A DNA stretch of 64,000 nt from Flavobacterium sp. A45 (GTDB lineage: Bacteria > Bacteroidota > Bacteroidia > Flavobacteriales > Flavobacteriaceae): assembly GCF_002001005.1 (NCBI RefSeq), contig NZ_MUNX01000146.1, forward strand, positions 186,001 through 250,000, in the 5' to 3' direction. The number at the start of each line of letters is the position of its first letter. Positions within the stretch are counted from its first letter, which is position 1. Below, one piece after another: positions 53,036 to 60,343 of the stretch. Below the pieces are notes generated by a model that searched no databases, was not told where the DNA came from, and worked only from the letters and a program-made list of their open reading frames with translations. A program made the translations under genes and the position numbers.

Positions 53036-54073
53036 TTACAATTTTTCTTCCATGAAATTATGAATTACTATTGGGAACGGGAAAGTTTTGGCTGTTTCGA
53101 TGTTAATCCCATTTTCGATTGTGCCTTTTAATGTGGCTTTCCAAAATTTAATATGCAAATGCTGATGTGATAGTTTATGAATGATGCTTTCTTCATTGTA
53201 TTCTAACAAACTCTCTATTTTGTTTTCCTGAAAAAAGTGCTGGCTGATTTGCTGAGCTACTGTTTCAAAATCTTCGACCTTATCTGTCTCTATCAATGGA
53301 AACTCATATAGATTGTGCCAAATCCCTTTGGCGGTTCGTTTTTGGATTATGGTGTTTTCTAGATCATCGACGGCTACTATATAATTAAAGTAGCGATTAC
53401 GGACTTTTGTTTTCTTTGATTTTACAGGCAATTGATCCACTTTCTTCTTTTGTAAAGCGGCACAGCTATTATTAAAGACACATTCTTCGCAATTTGGATT
53501 TTTCGGAACGCATTGAAGGGCGCCAAATTCCATTATGGCCTGGTTGAACTGCGCTGGGTTATCTTTCGGCATTAGTTCGAAAGCCAAAGCGGCGAATTCT
53601 TTTTTAGCAGAAGCTTGTGCGATATCGGTTTCCAACTCAAAATAACGCGAAAGTACCCTGAATACATTTCCGTCAACCACGGGAACACATTCATTATAGG
53701 AGAAAGATGCAATTGCGGCGGCGGTGTATTCTCCAATTCCTTTTAGTTTTAATAAGTCGTTGTAGTTATCGGGGAAAACACCATTCATTTCAAAAGCGAT
53801 AGTTTGGGCGGTTTTGTGCAAATTCCGGGCACGGGAATAATACCCTAATCCTTGCCAAAGTTTTAAGACTTGTTCCTCATTAGCGTTAGCCAAATCAAAA
53901 ATGGTCGGAAAAGCCTCTGTAAAAGATAAAAAATAAGGCGTTCCTTGAGCTACTCTTGTCTGTTGCAGCATGATTTCGGAGAGCCAAATTGGGTATGGAT
54001 TGGTCGTTTTTCGCCAAGGTAAATCACGCTTGTTTTGTAAATACCACTTAATTAAGATGTTATGAAAATTCAT
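53036..54073 (-). CDS. mutY: A/G-specific adenine glycosylase MutY
   Basis: The 345-residue repair enzyme removes adenine mispaired with 8-oxoguanine. It has LPWRKTTNPYPIWLSEIMLQQTRV, the helix-hairpin-helix LLKLKGIGEYTAAAIASF, catalytic Asp in VPVVDGNVFRVL, and the 4Fe-4S cluster Cys set CVPKNPNCEECVFNNSC. A C-terminal NUDIX-like domain (about 225-345) recognises 8-oxoG. Its start at 54073 lies 83 nt from a divergent HU promoter region. Confidence 0.94.
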   Translation of the reverse strand: MNFHNILIKWYLQNKRDLPWRKTTNPYPIWLSEIMLQQTRVAQGTPYFLSFTEAFPTIFDLANANEEQVLKLWQGLGYYSRARNLHKTAQTIAFEMNGVFPDNYNDLLKLKGIGEYTAAAIASFSYNECVPVVDGNVFRVLSRYFELETDIAQASAKKEFAALAFELMPKDNPAQFNQAIMEFGALQCVPKNPNCEECVFNNSCAALQKKKVDQLPVKSKKTKVRNRYFNYIVAVDDLENTIIQKRTAKGIWHNLYEFPLIETDKVEDFETVAQQISQHFFQENKIESLLEYNEESIIHKLSHQHLHIKFWKATLKGTIENGINIETAKTFPFPIVIHNFMEEKL

Positions 54074-54131
54074 TGTAAAAAATTTGTAAACAAAAGTAAT
54101 TGTTTATGTAATTAAAATTTAACGAATTAGG

Positions 54132-54163
54132 TTGATTAATTGTTTTTTAAATTCATATATTTG
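54132..54163 (+). promoter_or_regulatory. HU gene promoter, TTG-N21-TATATTTG
   Basis: TTG at 54132-54134 and TATATTTG at 54156-54163 are separated by 21 nt, slightly longer than ideal. The HU ATG is 43 nt beyond. Confidence 0.6.
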
Positions 54164-54206
54164 CAAACTCAAAAAAATTATTACAACATAATAAAAAGGA
54201 AAGAAA

Positions 54207-54497
54207 ATGACGAAAGCAGATATCGTAGCGAAGATTTCAGAAAAATTAGGTCTTGAAAAAGGGGATGTGCAAGCAACCGTAGAGACTTTTATGAACGAAG
54301 TGAAAAACTCACTAGAAACTGGTGACAATGTTTACCTAAGAGGTTTCGGTAGTTTTATCGTTAAAACAAGAGCTGAAAAAACTGGAAGAAATATTTCCAA
54401 AAATACCACTATTAAAATTCCAGCGCACAACATTCCTGCTTTTAAACCAGCAAAAGTTTTTGTTGAAGGTGTAAAAGTGAACAACGAAGCAAAATAA
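54207..54497 (+). CDS. hup: HU/IHF family DNA-binding protein
   Basis: The 96-residue protein starts MTKADIVAKISEKLGLEK and has the DNA-binding arm core VYLRGFGSFIVKTRAEKTGRNISKNTTIKIPAHNIPAFKPAK, the HU/IHF signature. It bends DNA and packs the nucleoid. It lies divergent from mutY with its own promoter, and the 30-residue basic protein gene follows 31 nt later in the same direction. Confidence 0.93.
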   Translation: MTKADIVAKISEKLGLEKGDVQATVETFMNEVKNSLETGDNVYLRGFGSFIVKTRAEKTGRNISKNTTIKIPAHNIPAFKPAKVFVEGVKVNNEAK

Positions 54498-54528
54498 CAC
54501 TATTAATTAATCATAAAATCTATTAGAT

Positions 54529-54621
54529 ATGCCAAGTGGTAAAAAAAGAAAGAGACATAAGGTAGCGACGCACAAACGTAAAAAAAGAGCGAGAGCTAAC
54601 CGTCACAAAAAGAAAAAGTAG
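54529..54621 (+). CDS. 30-residue extremely basic small protein
   Basis: The frame opens MPSGKKRKRHKVATHKRKK and ends RANRHKKKK; about two thirds of the residues are Lys, Arg or His, and none is acidic. It is intact, with ATG, TAG and a terminator overlapping the stop. Proteins of this kind are conserved in flavobacteria and I associate them with the ribosome, possibly as a small Bacteroidota-specific subunit, but I could not confirm that. It follows the HU gene and is probably cotranscribed with it. Confidence 0.75.
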   Translation: MPSGKKRKRHKVATHKRKKRARANRHKKKK

Positions 54622-54640
54622 TTTTAAACTACTTTTTTCT
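54613..54640 (+). terminator. Terminator of HU-small basic protein operon
   Basis: A palindrome AAAGTAGTTT/AAACTACTTT with T-run overlaps the stop codon of the small basic protein gene. Confidence 0.75.
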
Positions 54641-54785
54641 TTTTTAAGTTCATTGAAATCGAGAATTAGTGTTCAGTGCTCAGTTTTTAGTCATCAGTTT
54701 TACTGCAAACTTAATACTGCTTACTGTCAACTAATTTTCCCCGGGTACAATACCTGTTAAATTATTGTTTAATCCATCCTTGCTG

Positions 54786-54860
54786 AAAAGTTGATGGTTG
54801 GTAGTTGATAGTTGATGGATTTTCCAACAACTGACAACCGACAACCTACAACCAATAAGT
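54786..54860. repeat. Degenerate GTTG-type tandem repeat with inverted half
   Basis: Five or so GTTGRT units (54786-54815) are followed by their rough complement, CAACNN units (54825-54858). The two halves could fold on each other. The 257-nt gap between the small basic protein and RNase G genes holds no gene. Confidence 0.5.
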
Positions 54861-54878
54861 ACGGATAAAAATTTACAA

Positions 54879-56423
54879 ATGAATAAAGAATTAATCATTC
54901 GATCTAGTTCTGATTTCGTAGATTTTGCCTTATTAAAAGATGGAAAACTAATTGAATTACACAAGGAAGAAGAGAAAAGCAACTTTCAAGTAGGTGATAT
55001 TTTTATTGCCAAAATAAGAAAGCCAGTTGCTGGACTTAATGCTGCTTTTGTAAACGTTGGCTTCGAAAAAGATGCCTTTTTACATTATCACGATTTAGGC
55101 CCTAATTTAGCTTCCCAACTGAAATTCATAAAACTTGTAAGCGCAGGTAAAATAAAAGATTTCTCCCTAAAAACCTTTCAGTTTGAAAAAGAGATAGATA
55201 AGAATGGTACAATTACAGATGTAATCAGTGCCAATCAATCTGTTTTGGTACAAGTTGTCAAAGAACCAATATCGACCAAAGGGCCAAGGATAAGCGCTGA
55301 GCTTTCTCTAGCCGGAAGATTTATTGTTTTGGTTCCGTTTTCTGACCGAGTTTCTATTTCGCAAAAGATAGAAGACAAAAAAGAAAAGGAACGTTTGAAA
55401 CGTCTTGTACAATCAGTCAAACCAAAAGGATTTGGCGTTATTGTTCGCACAGTAGCCGAAGGCAAAAGTACAGTAGAATTAGAAAAAGATTTGCAGAACC
55501 TGCTTAGCAGATGGACTGCAATGTGTAAAAAATTACCAACTGCTCATCATCCTTCCAAAGTATTAGGAGAGCTCAACAGAGCTTCTTCAATATTAAGAGA
55601 TGTATTCAATGATACTTTCAGTAGTATTCAGATTGATGACGAAGAGTTGTACAACCAAACAAAGGATTATCTGCAAGAAATTGCACCATCCAAACAATCA
55701 ATTGTTAAGTTCTATCAGTCCAAAGACACTCCAATTTTTGAGAAATACAATATAGAGAGACAAATCAAAACTTCATTTGGGAAAACTGTTTCCATGAGTA
55801 AAGGGGCTTATCTTATTATAGAACACACAGAAGCTTTACACGTCATTGACGTAAATAGCGGAAACCGTTCCAATAAAGCTACCAACCAAGAGGATACAGC
55901 CATGGAAGTTAATATGATTGCAGCCGCCGAAATAGCGAGACAATTGCGTCTTCGTGATATGGGCGGAATCATAGTAGTTGATTTTATCGATATGTCGAAT
56001 CCCGAAAATCGTAAAGTCTTATTCGACTTCTTGAGAGAAGAGATGAGCGACGATAAAGCGAAACACAAAATCTTACCACCGAGTAAATTTGGGTTGGTCC
56101 AAATTACCAGACAACGCGTAAGACCAGAAGTTAATATAAAAACTAGAGAAGAAGATCCAAACAATGAAAATGGCGAAATTGAAGCGCCAATATTAATCAT
56201 TGACAAAATCGCTTCCGATCTGGAAAGAGTTTTAAAAACCCACAATAAAGTAGTGCTTAATGTACATCCGTTTGTGGCTGCATACCTCAGTAAAGGTTTT
56301 CCATCATTGCGTTCAAGATGGTTTTTTGAACACAAAAAATGGGTGAAAATCATACCACGTGACGCTTACACGTATTTGGAATATCATTTCTACGATAAAA
56401 AGGGAGATGTTATTAAGGAATAA
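54879..56423 (+). CDS. rng: Ribonuclease E/G family protein (RNase G)
   Basis: The 514-residue endoribonuclease has the N-terminal S1 domain (about 35-125, VGDIFIAKIRKPVAGLNAAFVNVGFEKDAFLHYHDL). An RNase-H-like and catalytic region follows (metal Asp in LHVIDVNSGNRSNK and VVDFIDMSNPENRKV), then the 5'-sensor pocket segment RDMGGIIVVDFIDM. Its length is that of RNase G rather than the longer RNase E. It lacks a degradosome scaffold. Promoter not found; it has a terminator. Confidence 0.92.
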   Translation: MNKELIIRSSSDFVDFALLKDGKLIELHKEEEKSNFQVGDIFIAKIRKPVAGLNAAFVNVGFEKDAFLHYHDLGPNLASQLKFIKLVSAGKIKDFSLKTFQFEKEIDKNGTITDVISANQSVLVQVVKEPISTKGPRISAELSLAGRFIVLVPFSDRVSISQKIEDKKEKERLKRLVQSVKPKGFGVIVRTVAEGKSTVELEKDLQNLLSRWTAMCKKLPTAHHPSKVLGELNRASSILRDVFNDTFSSIQIDDEELYNQTKDYLQEIAPSKQSIVKFYQSKDTPIFEKYNIERQIKTSFGKTVSMSKGAYLIIEHTEALHVIDVNSGNRSNKATNQEDTAMEVNMIAAAEIARQLRLRDMGGIIVVDFIDMSNPENRKVLFDFLREEMSDDKAKHKILPPSKFGLVQITRQRVRPEVNIKTREEDPNNENGEIEAPILIIDKIASDLERVLKTHNKVVLNVHPFVAAYLSKGFPSLRSRWFFEHKKWVKIIPRDAYTYLEYHFYDKKGDVIKE

Positions 56424-56426
56424 AAC

Positions 56427-56458
56427 AAAAACCGCCTTTCGTGAGATTGGCGGTTTTT
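56427..56458 (+). terminator. Terminator after rng
   Basis: A 10-bp stem (56427-56436 with 56449-56458) with ACCGCC/GGCGGT core is followed by T residues, four nt after the stop. Confidence 0.85.
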
Positions 56459-56545
56459 TTGTGCTTATTTGTAAAATGTTTCTGTTAATAAATTAGCTCA
56501 AATCCTTCGAATTAGCGAGCTATTATGTAATCTAGATTGATTTTG

Positions 56546-57931
56546 CTATTTTATGGAAGGCGATTTTTTTAAAGTCGGTTTTTCCAGAGGATTTCCGTAT
56601 TTGTCAAAATGAAACATCGGAATTTTTAGTTTTTCCAATCCAGTAAATATCTCCGATTTTTTCCCAGCAATTACAATTCTGATATTGTCGATTAGGAAAT
56701 ATTTGTTGGCGACACGTAATATATCCTCGGTAGTTACTGCATTTATGGTTTGGATGTATTTTTCGTAAAAATCTGCGGGTAGTTTTTCGGTTTCTATGTT
56801 TAAGGCATATCTAGCAACAGCTTGGGGTTTTTCAACCTGCATCACAAATCTACCAATGTAGCCTGCTTTTACGGTTTCTAATACTTCATCGCTTACTTTC
56901 TCTGTGCGGATTCTTTTAATTTCTTTGATAAATTCAACAACGGCACTATCGGTAACTGCATTTCTTACGGCGGATTTAGCGAAAAATTTGGAAGTGTATT
57001 TCCCAGCGCCTATACTAGATCTAGCGCCATAAGTCCAAGCGTTTTTCTCGCGCAAATTCATATTCAAATAACTATTGAAATCCCCTCCCAGAATTTGATT
57101 TGCAATTACGGCAGGAAAAAAATCTGGATCGCCCATTTTTAAATTTACAGTATTCACCAGTGTAATTTCAGATTGGACTGCATTAGGGACATCTACCAAG
57201 TTGATTTGTAGGTTTGATGTATTTGCAGGAATGTCATATGTTGTTTTTGGAGTGTTTTTTTTCTCCCAAGTGCTAAATAGTTTTTCTACGACTACTTTTG
57301 TATTCTCGTATTTGACATCGCCAACAATTACTAAATAGGCATTTTCAGGAACGAAGTAGGTTTTATAATTTGTCTCTACATCGGTAAGCGTAATGTTGTG
57401 TAATGTTTCTTCGGTCATGAATTCACCTGAAGGATGGTTTTTTCCAAAAGCCAGAACATCTACAACGCGACTAGCGATTGCGGGAACACTTTTTTCTTCG
57501 GCTTTCATGCCTTCTATTAGTTTGGCCTTTTCTTTGTCGAAGTCTTCTTGAGTGAAATTTGGATGTAAGACACCTTCTGCCATCAGTTCCAAAACTCTTA
57601 CGCTATATTTGGAAAGTGAATTTGCCGTAGCTCCGTGTGAACTGAAATTAATATCTACACCCCAAAAGTCAATCTCTTCATTGAAAGCAGCTTTTGTTGT
57701 TATCTTGCTGCCATTACCAATTAAATTGCTTGTTAATTCATCAACTCCTTTTTTATTGCCTTCAGTAAATGGGGCATTGTTTAAGGTTAGATTAAAGGAT
57801 ACTCTTGGTAATTTATGATTTTCTACAATCAATATTTTCATTCCGTTATCCAAAACAAAGGTTTGCGGTTTTTTTATATTGATTATGGGTGATTTTCCTG
57901 GTTTGGGTTGCGTGCGATCGTTTACTTGCAT
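56546..57931 (-). CDS. M16 family peptidase subunit, non-catalytic type
   Basis: The 461-residue protein has two M16 half-domains (IIKKPQTFVLDNGMKILIVENHKLPRVS start; NAYLVIVGDVKYEN; QILGGDFNSYLNMNLREKNAWTYGARSS). It lacks the zinc HxxEH, so it should be the non-catalytic partner of the upstream protease. Only ATG 57929-57931 is available as a normal start, but the in-frame stretch before it (57994-57932) encodes KLQKISTIFILSLATGT, a good signal peptide without an ATG, GTG or TTG. Either an unusual start is used or the first codon has been lost. It lies 59 nt after its partner. Confidence 0.8.
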   Translation of the reverse strand: MQVNDRTQPKPGKSPIINIKKPQTFVLDNGMKILIVENHKLPRVSFNLTLNNAPFTEGNKKGVDELTSNLIGNGSKITTKAAFNEEIDFWGVDINFSSHGATANSLSKYSVRVLELMAEGVLHPNFTQEDFDKEKAKLIEGMKAEEKSVPAIASRVVDVLAFGKNHPSGEFMTEETLHNITLTDVETNYKTYFVPENAYLVIVGDVKYENTKVVVEKLFSTWEKKNTPKTTYDIPANTSNLQINLVDVPNAVQSEITLVNTVNLKMGDPDFFPAVIANQILGGDFNSYLNMNLREKNAWTYGARSSIGAGKYTSKFFAKSAVRNAVTDSAVVEFIKEIKRIRTEKVSDEVLETVKAGYIGRFVMQVEKPQAVARYALNIETEKLPADFYEKYIQTINAVTTEDILRVANKYFLIDNIRIVIAGKKSEIFTGLEKLKIPMFHFDKYGNPLEKPTLKKSPSIK

Positions 57932-57990
57932 AGTTCCTGTTGCTAATGAAAGGATGAATATTGTACTTATCTTTTGTAATTTGAGCCTGC

Positions 57991-59295
57991 TTAATCAAGA
58001 GGATTTGCTGGAATGTAGTCTAAGACTAGGCGTTGATTTGGGTTAAGGTATTTGTTGGCGACCTCTCTTATTTCTTCTCTTGTGATAGAATGGTAGAGTT
58101 CAATTTCTGTGTTGATTAGGTTGATGTCTTTATAGAGCAAGTAATAAGTTGCTAGATTATTGGCAATTCCTTCAATAGTTGCATTAGTATTCACGAAATT
58201 ATTGTCGAACTTGTTTTTTAGTTTCTGAAAATCTTTTTCTGAGATTAAGTCGGTTTGAATTTTTGCAATTTCTTCGTCGATTTCTTTTAGCATATCGGTG
58301 ATGGTAAAATTGCCCATAGGCAAACCATATATAATATACATACCATAATCTTCTTGACTAAAGCCTACAGCTCCAATTTGCAGCGCCATTTTTTTATCGT
58401 CTACCACTTTTTTGTATAACCTTGAGCTTTTTCCATCGCTCAAATAAGAAGATATTAAGTCTAATACTCGTGCATCTCTGCTTTTCATTGATGGAGTGCG
58501 GTAACTGGCTACAAGCATCGGGATTTGGATGTTAGGATCCTTGTAGGTTGCTTTGATAGTTTGTGTTATTGGTTCCTCCAGAAAGCTTTTTTTAGGAACA
58601 ACTTCTCCTTTGGGAATTGGGCCAAAATATTTTTGAATCCATTCTTTTGCTTGTTTTTTTTCAAAATCCCCTGCGACCACCAAAACGGCATTGTTGGGCA
58701 AATAGAATTTTTTGTTGAATGCCTGAAATTCTTCTAGTGTCGCAGCATCTATATGTTCCATTGATCCGATTGTTGTCCAGCGATAAGGATGATTTTTGAA
58801 CATATTCTCTTTTACCGCAGCAAGTATATTTCCGTATGGTCTGTTGTCGTAGCTAGTTCTTTTTTCTTCTTTTACGACTTCGTTTTGAGTGTCGACTCCA
58901 ATTTGGTTGATTATTGGGTGCATTAATCTTTCGGATTCCATCCAAAGTCCCAATTCTAAATTGTTTGAAGGAAATATTTCGTAATAATAGGTTCTGTCGT
59001 CACTAGTGTTGGCGTTATTGGTTCCTCCGTTTGAAGTAACTATTTTAAACCATTCGCCTCTCTCGATGTTTTTGGTTCCTTCAAATAATAAATGTTCAAA
59101 AAAATGTGCAAAACCCGTTCGATCTGGATTTTCGTCTTTGGCGCCCACATGATACATTACGGAGGTAATCACAACGGGAGCAGAATCATCATGATGTAAA
59201 ATAACATGTAAGCCATTGTCTAAATCGTATTCCTCGAAAACTACTTTTTGAGCTGAAGCAACTCCTCCTAATGTTAATACAGCACTTGACATCAT
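57991..59295 (-). CDS. M16 family zinc peptidase, catalytic subunit
   Basis: The 434-residue protease has the inverted zinc motif HFFEH (64-68) within TGFAHFFEHLLFEGT, and NNANTSDDRTYYYEIFPSNNLELGLWMESERL, with the distal Glu in NEVVKEEKR. It is pitrilysin-like and probably exported. The start region MMSSAVLTLGGVASAQ lacks the basic residues expected ahead of a signal peptide, and an in-frame TAA lies 9 nt upstream, so the true N-terminus may differ. It pairs with the non-catalytic M16 gene downstream. Confidence 0.88.
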   Translation of the reverse strand: MMSSAVLTLGGVASAQKVVFEEYDLDNGLHVILHHDDSAPVVITSVMYHVGAKDENPDRTGFAHFFEHLLFEGTKNIERGEWFKIVTSNGGTNNANTSDDRTYYYEIFPSNNLELGLWMESERLMHPIINQIGVDTQNEVVKEEKRTSYDNRPYGNILAAVKENMFKNHPYRWTTIGSMEHIDAATLEEFQAFNKKFYLPNNAVLVVAGDFEKKQAKEWIQKYFGPIPKGEVVPKKSFLEEPITQTIKATYKDPNIQIPMLVASYRTPSMKSRDARVLDLISSYLSDGKSSRLYKKVVDDKKMALQIGAVGFSQEDYGMYIIYGLPMGNFTITDMLKEIDEEIAKIQTDLISEKDFQKLKNKFDNNFVNTNATIEGIANNLATYYLLYKDINLINTEIELYHSITREEIREVANKYLNPNQRLVLDYIPANPLD

Positions 59296-59483
59296 TGTTT
59301 GTTTTTAATGGTAATTGTTTATTGATTTTGTCGGAGCAAAAATACCTTTTTTTATGCTGTAGAAAGTAAGCAAATTCATCATTAGGAATATATTAACGTT
59401 ATTTTCCTTTGCAAGGGTAATCGCTTCAAAATTAAGATGAAATAGATGTTGAAAAAGCTATGAAATATTTTTTTAGTAAAGAA

Positions 59484-59513
59484 TTGCAGAGTAAATATTT
59501 AATTGTATATTTG
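59484..59513 (+). promoter_or_regulatory. rplU-rpmA promoter, TTG-N19-TATATTTG
   Basis: TTG at 59484-59486, a 19-nt spacer and TATATTTG at 59506-59513 match the Bacteroidota consensus fully. The rplU ATG is 30 nt downstream. Confidence 0.82.
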
Positions 59514-59543
59514 CAACCTTAAAAATTATTAAAACAATTCAGT

Positions 59544-59978
59544 ATGTATGCAATCGTAGAGATAGCAGGGCAACAGTTTAAAGTAAGCAAAGACCTAAAG
59601 GTTTACGTTAATCGTTTGACAAATGAAGAAGGATCAAAAGTTTCTTTTGACAAAGTTTATTTAGTTGATGATAACGGTTCAATCTCAATAGGCGCCCCAG
59701 CTATAGAAGGTGCTTCAGTAGAAGCTAAAGTGTTACAACACTTAAAAGGAGATAAAGTTATCGTTTTCAAAAAGAAAAGAAGAAAAGGATACAAAAAAAG
59801 AAACGGTCACAGACAATATCTTACTCAAATTGTAATTGAAGGTATTACTGCAGGTGGAACAGCTAAAAAAGCAGCAGCTCCAAAAAAAGCAGCAGTTGAA
59901 GCAACTACAGAAGAAGCTGAAGTAGCTCCTAAAGTAAAAAAAGCTCCAAAAGCTAAAAAAGAAGATACACAAGAATAA
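59544..59978 (+). CDS. rplU: 50S ribosomal protein L21
   Basis: The 144-residue protein has the L21 core (MYAIVEIAGQQFKVSKDLKVYVNRL, then VIVFKKKRRKGYKKRNGHRQYLTQIVIEGI), which binds 23S rRNA. The core ends near residue 103; a tail rich in Lys, Ala and Glu (about 104-144) follows, common in Bacteroidota ribosomal proteins and probably disordered. It is followed by rpmA after 22 nt, the usual L21-L27 order. Confidence 0.95.
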   Translation: MYAIVEIAGQQFKVSKDLKVYVNRLTNEEGSKVSFDKVYLVDDNGSISIGAPAIEGASVEAKVLQHLKGDKVIVFKKKRRKGYKKRNGHRQYLTQIVIEGITAGGTAKKAAAPKKAAVEATTEEAEVAPKVKKAPKAKKEDTQE

Positions 59979-60000
59979 TAACAAAATAAACTAATACGTC

Positions 60001-60261
60001 ATGGCTCACAAGAAAGGTGTCGGTAGTTCCAAGAATGGTAGAGAATCAGAATCAAAACGTTTAGGCGTAAAGATTTTTGGTGGTCAAGCTGCTATTGCTG
60101 GGAACATCATCGTAAGACAAAGAGGTTCAAAACATAATCCAGGTGAAAACGTTTACATTAGTAAAGATCACACCCTACACGCAAGAGTAGATGGAGTTGT
60201 TTTATTCCAAAAGAAAAAAGATAATAAATCTTATGTTTCTATACTTCCATTCGAAGCATAA
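60001..60261 (+). CDS. rpmA: 50S ribosomal protein L27
   Basis: The 86-residue protein has the L27 pattern [51 protein letters not shown]. The N-terminus sits near the peptidyl-transferase centre. No cleavable N-terminal extension, as seen in Firmicutes, is present. It closes the rplU operon and is followed by a strong terminator. Confidence 0.96.
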   Translation: MAHKKGVGSSKNGRESESKRLGVKIFGGQAAIAGNIIVRQRGSKHNPGENVYISKDHTLHARVDGVVLFQKKKDNKSYVSILPFEA

Positions 60262-60284
60262 TCATAAGAATTAAATATTATTGC

Positions 60285-60312
60285 AAAACCCGTTTCGAAA
60301 GAAACGGGTTTT
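60285..60312 (+). terminator. Terminator of the rplU-rpmA operon
   Basis: A 12-bp perfect stem (60285-60296 with 60301-60312) capped by a GAAA tetraloop is followed by a T-run. Confidence 0.9.
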
Positions 60313-60343
60313 TTGTTTTTGGTAATATTTGATGATTCTTTTA

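Noticed and set aside
55808-56353. 181-codon minus-strand open frame
   Set aside because: It lies opposite the RNase G catalytic region and has no recognisable domain.
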